A stretch of 64,000 bases of DNA, from NCBI GenBank assembly GCA_963822575.1, contig CAWGHZ010000004.1, positions 744,001 through 808,000 on the forward strand, read 5' to 3'. The notes beneath the pieces are model-generated. The model did no database searches. It worked only from the letters and a program-made list of their open reading frames with translations, and was not told the origin of the DNA. The DNA is from CAWGHZ01 sp963822575 (lineage in GTDB: Bacteria > Pseudomonadota > Alphaproteobacteria > MPNO01 > DASWLB01). Positions 17,268 to 26,534 of the stretch are shown here, piece by piece. The position numbers were made by a program, and so were the translations under genes. Position 1 is the stretch's first letter. Every line of letters begins with the position of its first letter.

Positions 17268-17693
17268 CTACTCCGCCTTCTCGAGCGCGGCCAGGCGCTT
17301 CTTCGTGCGCGCCTTCTCCTCGTCCATCTCGCGCTTGCCGGTGGTGAGGTCGTAGCGGTTGCCGTCCGGGTCGTGGCCCTTGTCCTCGACATAGGGCCGG
17401 TCGATGGTCGGGTCCTCCACCCGCGGGTCCGACGGTGGCAGGTTGCGGGCGGCGAGCCTGTCGTAGACCTCCGCCTTCTCGTCCTCGTCCAGGGTGAAGC
17501 CCCAATGGTGGATGCCGGGCTTCGGCGCGCGCTCGGACTTGCGGCTGATCAGCGCCACGTCCACGTAGCCGTCGGTCACCCACACGTCGCCCTGGCTTTC
17601 GCCCGTGATCTTCATGCCGAACACGTCGACGTAGAATTCGGCGAGCTTCGCCGGGTTCTCCGAGAAGATCGCGATGTGCTTGATCCTGGCCAT
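17268..17693 (-). CDS. VOC/glyoxalase-superfamily protein
   Basis: A 141-residue protein with one vicinal-oxygen-chelate domain: IKHIAIFSENPAKLAEFY at the start, then GIHHWGF (a metal-ligand histidine position) and DPDGNRYDL near the end. Families of this fold include glyoxalases, extradiol dioxygenases and resistance proteins; the substrate is unknown. The charged tail (DEEKARTKKRLAALEKAE) is probably helical. The ATG at 17693 is preferred because GGGAG precedes it; the frame opens nine codons earlier at 17720. It is divergent from the catabolic operon starting at 17833. Confidence 0.85.
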   Translation of the reverse strand: MARIKHIAIFSENPAKLAEFYVDVFGMKITGESQGDVWVTDGYVDVALISRKSERAPKPGIHHWGFTLDEDEKAEVYDRLAARNLPPSDPRVEDPTIDRPYVEDKGHDPDGNRYDLTTGKREMDEEKARTKKRLAALEKAE

Positions 17694-17832
17694 CGGCCGC
17701 TCCCGTCCCGTTCGGGCCAAAGGCTAGGCCCGCGGCGAACGCCGGGTCAACGCGATCGCGGACCGCGCAAGCGGCTTTCCCTGGGCGCCGCAACATGCTT
17801 GCATAGGACGAACCACCGGAAAGGAGCCGCCG

Positions 17833-18537
17833 ATGAGGATCGGACTCGTCGTTCCCACCGCCGAGGCGCGCGTGCCGGCCGAAGGCGCGCTGATGTATCC
17901 CGACGTCGAGTTCGTCCCGCGCGGCACCGGCGTCGGCTCGCTCACGCCCGAGGGGTACGACCAGGCGGTCGGCAAGATCGTGCCGGCGGCGGACTCGCTC
18001 GCGGAGGAAGGGGTCGACGCGATCATGCTGTTCGGCACCTCGCTCACCTTCTATCGCGGCCCGCAGTTCAACGAGGATCTTCAAGACGAGGTGCGCGCGC
18101 GCACCGGCCTTCCGGTGAGCTCCATGTCGACCGCCATCGTCGACGGGCTGCGCGCGGTGGGTGCGAACCGCCTCGCCGTCGCCACCGCCTATTCCAAGGT
18201 GGTGAACGACAAGCTGATCGAGCTTCTTCAATTCCATGGCTTCGAGGTGGGCGCGCTCGCCGCGTTCGGCATCACCGAGTTCGGCGGCGCGACCGCTTCC
18301 AAGACCCCGGAGGAAATCATGAGCCTCGCCGGCGAGGCGCACGACGAGGCGCCGGGCGCGGACGGCATCGTCATCTCGTGCGGCGGGCTCCGCACGCTGG
18401 GTGTCGCGAAGCCGCTCGAGGCGCGGCGCGGGCTTCCCGTCGTCTCCTCGACGCCGGCGGCGTTCTGGGCGGCGGTGCGGCTCGCCGGCCACGACGGGCG
18501 CGTCGCCGGCTATGGCCGGCTGTTCGAGGGCGCGTGA
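17833..18537 (+). CDS. arylmalonate decarboxylase-like protein (Asp/Glu racemase superfamily)
   Basis: A 234-residue protein of the aspartate/glutamate racemase fold. The C-terminal catalytic cysteine is Cys183 in IVISCGGLRTL. The N-terminal site, which carries a second cysteine in racemases and maleate isomerase, reads FGTSLTFYRG with no cysteine. This one-cysteine pattern is that of arylmalonate decarboxylase, so decarboxylation of a malonate-type acid is more likely than racemisation or maleate isomerisation. It opens a run of seven closely packed plus-strand genes. The GGAAAGGAG ribosome site is strong. Confidence 0.82.
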   Translation: MRIGLVVPTAEARVPAEGALMYPDVEFVPRGTGVGSLTPEGYDQAVGKIVPAADSLAEEGVDAIMLFGTSLTFYRGPQFNEDLQDEVRARTGLPVSSMSTAIVDGLRAVGANRLAVATAYSKVVNDKLIELLQFHGFEVGALAAFGITEFGGATASKTPEEIMSLAGEAHDEAPGADGIVISCGGLRTLGVAKPLEARRGLPVVSSTPAAFWAAVRLAGHDGRVAGYGRLFEGA

Positions 18538-18538
18538 C

Positions 18539-19324
18539 ATGAAGGCGAAGGCGAACGGCATCGCGATCAACTACGCGCTCGACGGGCCGGAGGACGCGCC
18601 GGTCCTCTGCTTCTCCAACTCGCTCGCCACCTCGCTCGCCATGTGGGAGCCTCAGGTCGCGCGCCTCAAGGACCGGTTCCGCATCCTGCGCTACGACAAC
18701 CGCGGCCACGGCGGAACCCCGCCGGTGCCCGGCCCCTACACCATCGGCACGCTCGCGACCGACGTCTTGGGGCTGATGGACGCGCTCGGCATCGAGACGA
18801 TGTCGTTCTGCGGGCTCTCCAAGGGCGGCATGGTCGGCCAGTGGCTCGGCATCAACGCGCCCGGGCGCATGGAGAGGCTGGTGCTGTCCAACACCGCCTG
18901 CCACTTCCCCAACAAGGAGATGTGGCGCGAGCGGCTGGACATGGCGTCGAACCAGGGCATCTCCGCCATCGCCGAGGCCTCGATCAAGCGTTGGTTCACG
19001 CCGGGCTACCTCGCCCGCAAGGACACCGCGCCGACCGTCGAGTGGGTGCGCCGCTTCATCAACGAGACGACGCTCGACGGCTACCTCGCCTGCTCGGTCG
19101 CGATCCGCGACATGGACTTCCGCGACGAGCTGGCGCAGATCGAGGTGCCGACGCTGGTCATCAACGGCGAGAAGGATCCGGCGACCTTGCCGGAATACGG
19201 CGAGTTGATCGCGTCGAAGGTCCCTGGCGCGAAGCTCGCCGTCATTCCGGACGCCGCGCATCTTTCCAACATCGAGCAGCCGGACGCCTTCACCGAGACG
19301 CTGACGGGCTTCCTCGCCGCATGA
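18539..19324 (+). CDS. alpha/beta hydrolase, 3-oxoadipate enol-lactonase-like
   Basis: A 261-residue alpha/beta hydrolase. The nucleophile elbow is GLSKGG with Ser94; the aspartate sits in NGEKDPATLP and the histidine in DAAHLSN. The oxyanion segment FSNSLATSLAMWEPQ and RYDNRGHGGT match 3-oxoadipate enol-lactonases (PcaD). There is no protocatechuate pathway next to it, so a related lactone or ester of the local pathway is the likely substrate. It starts one base after the upstream stop codon and overlaps the next gene as ATGA. Confidence 0.85.
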   Translation: MKAKANGIAINYALDGPEDAPVLCFSNSLATSLAMWEPQVARLKDRFRILRYDNRGHGGTPPVPGPYTIGTLATDVLGLMDALGIETMSFCGLSKGGMVGQWLGINAPGRMERLVLSNTACHFPNKEMWRERLDMASNQGISAIAEASIKRWFTPGYLARKDTAPTVEWVRRFINETTLDGYLACSVAIRDMDFRDELAQIEVPTLVINGEKDPATLPEYGELIASKVPGAKLAVIPDAAHLSNIEQPDAFTETLTGFLAA

Positions 19325-20514
19325 CGGGTTCCGTGGTCCCGCCGGAGGAGCTGGTCGCCCGCGCCCGCGCCCTCGTTCCCGTCCTGCGCGAGCGGCAGGA
19401 GCGGACGGAGAAGCTCCGCCGCGTGCCGGAGGAGACGTTCGCCGCACTGCTCGACGCCGAGCTCTACAAGACCTTGCTGCCACGCCGCTATGGCGGCTTC
19501 GAGTACGGGCTCGGCACGTTCTGCGACGTGGCGTTCGAGATCGCGCGCGGCTGCGGCTCGACCGGCTGGGTCTATTCGATCACCAGCAAGTACCACATCT
19601 TCCTCGGCATGTTCCCGCTCGAGGCGCAGGACGAGGTGTGGGGCGAGGATCCGCGCGCCGTCACCGCCGCGTCCTTCACCCCGGCCGGTTCCGCGACCCC
19701 CGCGGACGGCGGCTATCGGCTCTCGGGCAAGTGGATGTTCTGTTCGGGCGTCGACAACTGCCCTTGGATCGTCGTCGCCACCACCGTGCCGGGCGCGGGC
19801 GACGGGCCCGGGGCCAAGGGCTACGCGCTCTGCCGCACGCGCGACATGACGCTCGAGGACAACTGGCACGTCATGGGGCTCGCCGGCACCGGGTCCAAGA
19901 ACGTCGCGTGCGAGGATCTGTTCGTGCCCGCCCACCGCTTCCTCCGCATGGAGGACACGATGACCGGCACGCCGCCGGGCCTCATCGTCAATACCGGGCC
20001 GGTCTACCGCATCCCGCTGTTCGCGATGATCTCGATCAGCCTCTGCGTGCCGCTGATGGGCATGGCCCAGGGCGCCTATGACGAGTTCGTCGGCGCCACG
20101 CGCGAGCGCGTCACGCGCGGCGCGGCGCTTTCCAAGCCCGTGCCGATGGCCGAGATCCAGACAGTGCAGCTTCGCGTCGGCGACGCGGCCGCCTCGATCG
20201 ACGCGGCGCGCCTCCTGGTCGCGCGCGACTGCGCCGACATCATGGCGACGATCTCGGCCGGGCGCGAGCTCACCATCGAGCAGCGCGCGCGCAACAAGGG
20301 CGACCTCGGCTATGCCGCGCAACTTTCGGTGCGCGCGGCCGACCGGCTGTTCGAGGCGGGCGGCGGCGCCGGGCTGTTCGCCAATTCGCGGGTGCAGCGC
20401 TTCTGGCGCGACGTGCATTCCGGTGCGATGCACATCTCGATGAACTGGGACGCGGTCGGCGCGCTCTACGGCCGCGTCGCGCTCGGCCTGCCGCCGGGGC
20501 CGGCGCAGTTCTGA
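19321..20514 (+). CDS. acyl-CoA dehydrogenase-fold flavin-dependent oxygenase
   Basis: A 397-residue protein with the acyl-CoA dehydrogenase fold but closer in pattern to two-component aromatic monooxygenases (HsaA/HpaB-C-like). RRYGGFEYGL and IARGCGSTGWVYSI lie near the N-terminus; SGKWMFCSGVDNCPWIV and GTGSKNVACEDLFVP in the middle; FWRDVHSGAMHISMNWD at the end. Group members of this type use reduced flavin from a separate reductase to hydroxylate aromatic rings. No reductase gene is adjacent. ATGA coupling to the hydrolase and 22 bases to ubiD put it inside the operon. Confidence 0.82.
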   Translation: MTGSVVPPEELVARARALVPVLRERQERTEKLRRVPEETFAALLDAELYKTLLPRRYGGFEYGLGTFCDVAFEIARGCGSTGWVYSITSKYHIFLGMFPLEAQDEVWGEDPRAVTAASFTPAGSATPADGGYRLSGKWMFCSGVDNCPWIVVATTVPGAGDGPGAKGYALCRTRDMTLEDNWHVMGLAGTGSKNVACEDLFVPAHRFLRMEDTMTGTPPGLIVNTGPVYRIPLFAMISISLCVPLMGMAQGAYDEFVGATRERVTRGAALSKPVPMAEIQTVQLRVGDAAASIDAARLLVARDCADIMATISAGRELTIEQRARNKGDLGYAAQLSVRAADRLFEAGGGAGLFANSRVQRFWRDVHSGAMHISMNWDAVGALYGRVALGLPPGPAQF

Positions 20515-20536
20515 CCGGGCGGGGAGGGGGAGGACC

Positions 20537-22204
20537 ATGGCAACGGCAACGCGCGCGGCGGCCCGCCCCGCGTGGGGCTACAAGGATTTCCGCCAGCACC
20601 TCGCGGCGCTCCGCGATGCGGGGCTCGTCCACGTCGTCGACCGGCCGGTGAACAAGGACACCGAGATGCACCCGCTGGTGCGCTGGCAGTTCCGCGGCGG
20701 CGTGCCGGAATCCGACCGCAAGGCATTCCTGTTCACCAACGTCACCGATTCGCGCGGCCGGTCCTACGACATTCCGGTCGTGGTCGGCGCGCTGTCGGCA
20801 ACGCCCGCGATCTACGGCATCGGCATGGGCGTCGCGCTCGACGCCATCGGCGACCATTGGGCGAAGGCGCAGGCGAACCCGATCCCGCCGATAGAGGTTC
20901 CTGACGGCCCGTGTCAGGAGATCGTGATCCGAGGCCAGGACCTCATGGGCGAGGGGCAGGGGCTCGACGCGCTGCCGGTGCCGATCTCGAGTCCGGGGTT
21001 CGATTCCGCGCCCTACTTCACCGCCACCGGCTTCGTCACGCGCGATCCCGAGACCGGCGCGCAGAACATGGGCACCTACCGCTGCGCGCTGAAGGCGCCC
21101 GACCGGATGGGCGTGATGATGAACCCCAACTCGGGCGGGCGCGACAACTGGTTCAAGTACAAGGCGAAGGGCGCGCCCATGCCGGCGGCGCTGGTGCTCG
21201 GCGCGCCGCCGCTCGTCGCCTACTGCGCGCCGCAACGCTTCCGCCTCGGCATGGACGAGGTGGCGGTCGCCGGCGGCGCGGCGGGCGAGCCCTTCCACCA
21301 GGTCCGCGCGAAGACCGTCGATCTTCTCGTGCCGACCGACGCCGAGATCGTGATCGAGGGACTCGTCGACACGGAATATCTCGAACCGGAAGGCCCGTTC
21401 GGCGAATCTCACGGTTATGTCGCTCTGGAAGCCTTCAACTTCGCGATGCAGATCACCGCCATCACCATGCGCCGCGACGCGGTGCTGCCCTCGATCATCA
21501 GCCAGGTGACGCCGTCGGAATCCTCGATCGTCAAGCGCGTGGCGATGGAGCCGAATTTTCTCCGTCACCTGCGCAACAACCTCGGCGTGCGCGGCGTCGA
21601 GCGCGTCATCCTGCACGAGCCGCTGACCAACATCCGCCCGGTGATCTTCGTGAAGTTCGCACGGGGCACGCCGACGACCGAGGTGTGGCGCGCGCTCGTC
21701 GGCGCGTCGAGCTTCATGAATGGCTGCGGCAAGTACGTCTTCGCGCTGAACGAGGACATCGACACGTCGAACGGCGATTTCCTGATGTGGGCGCTCGCCT
21801 ATCGCTGCAACCCGGCGCGCGACATCCAGATCCTGCCGCACCGCCAGCCCGGCCACGGGCCCAACCGCCACGGGCCCGAGGATTCGACCATGCTGATCGA
21901 CGCCACGCAGAAGGGCGACATGCCGCCGATCTCGCTGCCCAAGCGCGAATACATGGAGGGCGCGCGCAATCTGTGGGAGTCGCTCGGCCTCCCCGCCCTG
22001 AAGCCCGAGGCGCCGTGGCACGGCTACTCGCTCGGCAACTGGATGGACCGGTGGGACGAGATGGCGGCGCGCGCCGCGGCCGGCGATTATCTGGAGAACG
22101 GGCGGCGCAGCGGGCAGATGCGCCGGTCCGACGTCGCGCCGGCGACGCCCGTCCGCCCGCTTCTCGACCCCTCCGCCCCGGCCGGCGACGAGGAGGGGGA
22201 ATGA
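20537..22204 (+). CDS. UbiD-family prenyl-FMN-dependent decarboxylase
   Basis: A 555-residue UbiD-like (de)carboxylase. Conserved elements are NMGTYRCALK, GPFGESHGYV (acid of the catalytic E-R-E triad) and the FARGTPTTEVWRAL region. These enzymes use prenylated FMN made by UbiX to decarboxylate unsaturated or aromatic acids. No ubiX gene is in the window, so the cofactor must come from elsewhere. It shares GxGG-rich and length features with aromatic-acid UbiDs rather than with ubiquinone-pathway UbiD. GGGGAGGGGGAGG precedes the ATG; the stop overlaps the next start as ATGA. Confidence 0.92.
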   Translation: MATATRAAARPAWGYKDFRQHLAALRDAGLVHVVDRPVNKDTEMHPLVRWQFRGGVPESDRKAFLFTNVTDSRGRSYDIPVVVGALSATPAIYGIGMGVALDAIGDHWAKAQANPIPPIEVPDGPCQEIVIRGQDLMGEGQGLDALPVPISSPGFDSAPYFTATGFVTRDPETGAQNMGTYRCALKAPDRMGVMMNPNSGGRDNWFKYKAKGAPMPAALVLGAPPLVAYCAPQRFRLGMDEVAVAGGAAGEPFHQVRAKTVDLLVPTDAEIVIEGLVDTEYLEPEGPFGESHGYVALEAFNFAMQITAITMRRDAVLPSIISQVTPSESSIVKRVAMEPNFLRHLRNNLGVRGVERVILHEPLTNIRPVIFVKFARGTPTTEVWRALVGASSFMNGCGKYVFALNEDIDTSNGDFLMWALAYRCNPARDIQILPHRQPGHGPNRHGPEDSTMLIDATQKGDMPPISLPKREYMEGARNLWESLGLPALKPEAPWHGYSLGNWMDRWDEMAARAAAGDYLENGRRSGQMRRSDVAPATPVRPLLDPSAPAGDEEGE

Positions 22205-23063
22205 AACCGCCGCCGTTCGCCTATCACGATCCCGCGACGCTGGACGCGGCGCTGGCGCTTCTCGCCCAGCACGAGAACGCGCGCGTGCTCGCGGGCGGGC
22301 AGTCGCTGATCCCGATGCTCAACTTCCGCTACGTCCAGCCGGACCATGTCGTCGACATCAACCGCATCGCCGCGCTCGCCGGCATCGACGGGCCGCCGGG
22401 GCGCTCCGCATCGGCGCGACGACCCGCCAGCGCGATGTGGAATTTTCCGACGAGGTTGCGCGGCGCTGCCCGATCCTCGCCGAGGCGATCCGCCAGGTCG
22501 GCCACCGCCAGACACGGAACCGCGGCACGGTCGGCGGCTCGCTCGCCCATTTCGACCCCGCGGCCGAGATCCCGCTGGTCGCCTGCGCGCTCGACGCGAC
22601 CGTACACGTCGCGGGCCAAGCCGGCGCGCGCGACGTGCCCTTCGCCGATTTCGCGCTCGGCTTCATGACGCCGGCGCTCGACGAAGGCGAGATGGTGACG
22701 GCGGCGAGCTTCCCGGACTGGCCGGCGGGCCACGGCGCCGCCTTCGTCGAGTTCTCGCGCCGGACCGGCGACTTCGCCATCGTCGCCGTCGCGGCGCTGG
22801 TCGCGCTCGGCGCGGACGGCCGGATCGCGCGCGCTTCTCTCGCCGTCGGCGGGATGGGGCCGGTGCCGCAGCGCGCAACCGGAGCGGAAAAGGCGCTCGC
22901 GGGCGAACGCCCCACGCAAGAAGCCTTCCGCGCCGCCGCCGAGTCCTGCCGGGCGCTCGAAGCCATGGACGACGTGCACGCGCCCGCCGCCTACCGCACG
23001 CACCTGGCGATGGTGCTGGCGCGCCGCGCGCTGGCGTCGGCGGCGGAAAGGGCCCGCGCATGA
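22201..23063 (+). pseudogene. molybdenum hydroxylase FAD-binding subunit (CoxM-like), frameshifted near 22400
   Basis: The medium, FAD-binding subunit of a xanthine-dehydrogenase-family enzyme. The first 67 codons read MKPPPFAYHDPATLDAALAL through AGGQSLIPMLNFR to AALAGIDGPPG. Beyond the GGGG run at 22398-22401 the family sequence continues in another frame (ALRIGATTRQRDVEFSDE, then GHRQTRNRGTVGGSLAH) to the stop at 23063. One extra G restores a 287-residue protein. A one-base loss in a homopolymer is a common sequencing fault, so the gene may be intact in the organism. It overlaps the small-subunit start as ATGA. Confidence 0.85.
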
Positions 23064-23536
23064 ACGAGACGCGCAAGATCACCGTCACCGTGAACGGCAC
23101 CGCGCACACGCGCGAGGTGCCCGTGCGGATGCTCCTCTCCGACTTCCTGCGCCACGCGCTGATGCTGACCGGCACGCATGTCGGGTGCGAGCACGGGGTA
23201 TGCGGCGCGTGCACCGTGCTGCTCGACGGGCGCAGCGCGCGAAGCTGCCTCACCCTCGCCGTGCAGGCGAACGGCCACGCGGTGGCCACGGTCGAAGGGC
23301 TCGCGGCCGGCGATGGGCTGCACCCGCTGCAGGCGGCATTCCGCGACCATCACGGGCTCCAGTGCGGCTACTGCACGCCCGGCATGCTGATGACGCTCGC
23401 CGAGCTCCTTGGCGACAATCCCGCGCCGACGGAGGCGGAGGTGCGCGAGGCGATCTCCGGCAATCTCTGCCGCTGCACGGGCTACCAAGGCATCGTCGAG
23501 GCGGCGCTCGACGCGGCCGAAAGGATGCGCGAATGA
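23060..23536 (+). CDS. molybdenum hydroxylase [2Fe-2S] subunit (CoxS-like)
   Basis: A 158-residue small subunit carrying both [2Fe-2S] clusters: the plant-ferredoxin type CEHGVCGACTVLLDG with a fourth cysteine at RSCLTL, and the helical-domain pair QCGYCTPGM and NLCRCTGYQ. It passes electrons from the molybdenum site to the FAD subunit. It is coupled by ATGA overlaps to the medium and large subunit genes on either side. Confidence 0.95.
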   Translation: MNETRKITVTVNGTAHTREVPVRMLLSDFLRHALMLTGTHVGCEHGVCGACTVLLDGRSARSCLTLAVQANGHAVATVEGLAAGDGLHPLQAAFRDHHGLQCGYCTPGMLMTLAELLGDNPAPTEAEVREAISGNLCRCTGYQGIVEAALDAAERMRE

Positions 23537-25869
23537 CCGAGCCCCTGATCGGCCAGGCGCTCACGCGGCTGGAGGATGCGGCGCTCCTGACCGGCCGCGG
23601 CCGGTTCGTCGACGACATGCACCTGCCGGGCATGGCGCATGCTGCCTTCGTCCGCTCGGACGAGGCGCATGCGCGCGTCAAGGCCATCGACACGGCGGCG
23701 GCGCGAGCGATGCAAGGCGTGATCGCGGTCCTCACGTTCGCCGACTTGCCGGCGCGGTTCCACGACCAGCGCATGCCGCCGATGCCCAACCCGCACATCA
23801 AGCAGAACGCCATGCCCTACGTTCTGGCGAAGGACGAGGTGTGCCATGTGGGCGACCCCATCGCCATCGTGGTGGCGGAGGACCGCTACATCGCGGAGGA
23901 CGCCACCGCATCGGTGATCGTGGATTACGATCCGCTGCCGGTGGCGGGCGATTGCCGCGCGGCGCTCGAGCCGGGCGCGCCGGTCGCCCATGCGGGCGCG
24001 CCCGACAATCTCGGCGCAAGGCTGGACTTCGCCTATGGCGACGTCGCCGGCGCCTTCGCCTGCGCCGCGCACGTGGTGAAAGAGTCGCTTTTCATGCATC
24101 GCGGGCTCGGCCACCCCATCGAGGGTCGCGCCGCGCTCGCCGCCTATGACGAGATCGAGGAGAAGCTCACCCTCTATACCGCGAGCCAGGGGCCGCACGC
24201 CGCCATGCGCGCCATCGTCGCCATGCTCGGCTGGGACGAGGCGCGCGTGCGGGTCATGGCGCCCGACGTGGGCGGCGGGTTCGGCCCGAAGATGAGCTTC
24301 TATGCCGAGCAGATCGCCACCTGCCTCGCCGCGCTCCATGTCGGCCGGCCGGTCAAGTGGATCGAGGACCGGCGCGAGCATTTCGTTTCGGCCAACCAGG
24401 AGCGCGACCAGTACTGGGACATGGAGATGGCGTTGGATGCGAAGGGCCGCATCCTTGGCGTGCGCGGGCGCATGATCCACGACAAGGGCGCCTACATGCC
24501 GCACGGCACCATCCTGCCGCACATCTCCTGCACCACCGTGCCGGGTCCCTACGTCGTGCCGGCCTACGCGATTTCCTGCGACGTGGTGCTGACCAACAAG
24601 CCGCCGGTCGCGCCGGTGCGCGGCGCCGGCCGGCCGCAGGCGGTGTTCGCGATGGAGCGGCTGATGGACGCGGCCTCGCGCGCCACCGGCCTCGACCGCG
24701 CCGAGATCAGGCGGCGCAACACCATCCCCGCCGAGCGCATGCCCTATCCTGTGGGCCTCACCTTCCGCGACGGTAAGCCGCTTACCTACGATTCGGGCGA
24801 CTACCCGCAATGCCTGGAAAAGGCGCTGGCAGCGGCGGGGTACGACACGTTCGCCGAACGCCAGGCGGCGGCGCGGGCCGAAGGCCGCCATATCGGCATC
24901 GGCATCGCCAGCGTGGTGGAAGGCACCGGCCTCGGCCCGTTCGAGGGGGCGACGGTGCGCATCGGCGCGTCGGGCAAGGTGACGCTCGTGACCGGTGCCG
25001 CGGCGCAGGGCCAGGGCCACGTCACCACCTTCGCCCAGGTCTGCGCGGAACAGTTCGGCATAAGGCCGGGGGACGTGCGCGTCATCACCGCCGACACCGC
25101 CGCCATCGCCAACGGCACCGGCACGTTCGCCTCGCGCCAGGCGGTGAACGCCGGCAACTCCACCCATCTCGCCGCCATCGCCGTGCGCGACAAGGTGCTG
25201 AAGATCGCCGCCCACATGCTCGAGGCCGCCGCCGACGATCTCGAGCTCGCCGACGGCCAGGTCTTCGTCAAGGGCGTGCCGGCCATGAAGGTCTCGCTCG
25301 CCGCGGTCGCGCGCGCGGTGACCGGCCAGTCGGGCTTCGCGCTCCCCGCAGGGATCGAGCCCGGCCTGGAGGCGACGCGCTACTTCTCGCCCGAGCAGGC
25401 GGCCTACGCCAACGGCACGCACGTGGCCGAGGTCGAAGTCGATGCCGAGACCGGCTTCGTGCGCGTCACCGGCTACTGGATCGCGCACGATTGCGGCGTG
25501 GTGATCAACCCCCTCGTGGTCGGGGGCCAGGTGCAGGGCGGGCTCGCCCACGGCATCGGCAACGCGCTCCTCGAATGGATGCACTACGACGGCGCGGGCC
25601 AGCCGCAGACGGTCACTCTGGCGGACTATCTGATGCCGACCGCCGACGCGGTGCCGAAGGCCGTGGTCAGCCACGTCGTCTCGCCCTCGCCGCTCAATCC
25701 CCTCGGCGTCAAGGGCGCGGGCGAGGGCGGCACGATCCCGGCGCCCGCGGCCATCGTCTCGGCCGTCGAGCACGCGCTATCGCCGTTCGGCGTCCACCTC
25801 ACCCAGGCGCCGGTGCCGCCGCACTACCTGGTCGGGCTGATTCAGAAGAATTCCGTTCGTGCTGAGTAG
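23533..25869 (+). CDS. molybdenum hydroxylase large catalytic subunit (CoxL/xanthine dehydrogenase family)
   Basis: The 778-residue Moco-binding subunit. Conserved points are GGGFGPKMSFY (Moco and substrate channel), APVRGAGRPQA in place of the AYRCSFR loop of true form I CO dehydrogenase, GQGHVTTFAQV, and VKGAGEGGTIPAP near the C-terminus with the catalytic glutamate. The loop shows that this is a form II-type hydroxylase of unknown substrate, not a CO dehydrogenase. Such enzymes often hydroxylate N-heteroaromatic or aromatic acids. The TAG stop lies inside the palindromic element at 25862-25942. Confidence 0.93.
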   Translation: MTEPLIGQALTRLEDAALLTGRGRFVDDMHLPGMAHAAFVRSDEAHARVKAIDTAAARAMQGVIAVLTFADLPARFHDQRMPPMPNPHIKQNAMPYVLAKDEVCHVGDPIAIVVAEDRYIAEDATASVIVDYDPLPVAGDCRAALEPGAPVAHAGAPDNLGARLDFAYGDVAGAFACAAHVVKESLFMHRGLGHPIEGRAALAAYDEIEEKLTLYTASQGPHAAMRAIVAMLGWDEARVRVMAPDVGGGFGPKMSFYAEQIATCLAALHVGRPVKWIEDRREHFVSANQERDQYWDMEMALDAKGRILGVRGRMIHDKGAYMPHGTILPHISCTTVPGPYVVPAYAISCDVVLTNKPPVAPVRGAGRPQAVFAMERLMDAASRATGLDRAEIRRRNTIPAERMPYPVGLTFRDGKPLTYDSGDYPQCLEKALAAAGYDTFAERQAAARAEGRHIGIGIASVVEGTGLGPFEGATVRIGASGKVTLVTGAAAQGQGHVTTFAQVCAEQFGIRPGDVRVITADTAAIANGTGTFASRQAVNAGNSTHLAAIAVRDKVLKIAAHMLEAAADDLELADGQVFVKGVPAMKVSLAAVARAVTGQSGFALPAGIEPGLEATRYFSPEQAAYANGTHVAEVEVDAETGFVRVTGYWIAHDCGVVINPLVVGGQVQGGLAHGIGNALLEWMHYDGAGQPQTVTLADYLMPTADAVPKAVVSHVVSPSPLNPLGVKGAGEGGTIPAPAAIVSAVEHALSPFGVHLTQAPVPPHYLVGLIQKNSVRAE

Positions 25870-25942
25870 CGGCGCGAAGCGCCGCGTATCGAAGCACGAC
25901 GCCTCGCCGCCCTTCGATACGGCCGCTGCGCGGCCTACTCAG
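25862..25942. repeat. three-armed palindromic element between convergent genes
   Basis: The outer arms CTGAGTAG and CTACTCAG and inner arms GTATCGAAG and CTTCGATAC enclose two perfect hairpins, GCGGCGC-GAA-GCGCCGC and GGCCGC-TGC-GCGGCC. Drawn out it is a cruciform-like structure. Both flanking convergent genes end in a TAG contributed by this element (25867-25869 on plus, 25935-25937 on minus). It may also act as a two-way terminator, though no T-tract follows. Confidence 0.88.
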
Positions 25943-26534
25943 GGTGAACGGATTTGGTTGGTCGGTGAAACCAGCGTTTGAGCGCCGCCCAGAGAAGGGC
26001 GACGATCGAGAGGGGCTTGGCGGGCGCGAGCGGCGGCGCGGCCGATGTATCGGCTGCCGAGGTGGCGGGCGTCTCGCGCTCCAGCTCTACGGCGAGGTTG
26101 GCGGCGAAGCGGGCGACGATCTCGTCGGCGACCGATTTGAGCACGCTTGCGCCGCGGCCGTACTGCGCGACCGCGCCCGACAGCGTCACGTCGGTCGCGG
26201 CGGCGACGCGCGTCCGCCCCGCCCCGGCCTCGGCGAGGGCGATGCGGAACTCGGCCTGGGCGCGGCCGCGCCCCTTGCCCTCGGCGCCCGCGGCCTCGAT
26301 GGTCACGCGGCGCGCCGCCTCGTCGATCTCCACGAAGTTGGCCGTGCCGACGAAGGCGAGCGCCACCGGCCCCAGCCTCACGCTCACCTTGCCCTTCCAG
26401 GCGCGGTCGTCGAGCCTCTCCGTCAGCTCCGCGCCGGGCAGGCAGCGCGCGACGCGCGGCACGTCGAGGAGCACCGCCCACGCCGCTTCGGGGGCGAGCG
26501 GCACCTCGAACGCGTTCTCGAACCGAAGCCCCAT
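25935..26534 (-). CDS. CoxG-like SRPBCC-domain protein
   Basis: A 199-residue protein with an SRPBCC (START-like) domain of the CoxG type at residues 1-145: FEVPLAPEAAWAVLLDVPRVARCLPGAEL theme, ADEIVARFAANLA. A variable linker and a short hydrophobic/basic C-terminal tail (LSIVALLWAALKRWFHR) follow and may bind the membrane. CoxG helps recruit molybdenum hydroxylases to the membrane or mature them. Here it is the last gene of the TRAP-transporter operon and faces the molybdenum hydroxylase operon, which links import with oxidation. Its start overlaps the dctM stop. Confidence 0.85.
   Translation of the reverse strand: MGLRFENAFEVPLAPEAAWAVLLDVPRVARCLPGAELTERLDDRAWKGKVSVRLGPVALAFVGTANFVEIDEAARRVTIEAAGAEGKGRGRAQAEFRIALAEAGAGRTRVAAATDVTLSGAVAQYGRGASVLKSVADEIVARFAANLAVELERETPATSAADTSAAPPLAPAKPLSIVALLWAALKRWFHRPTKSVHPE

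Noticed and set aside
23533..25869. True carbon monoxide dehydrogenase large subunit
   Set aside because: The A-Y-R-C-S-F-R loop of form I CO dehydrogenase is replaced by R-G-A-G-R, so CO oxidation is not supported.
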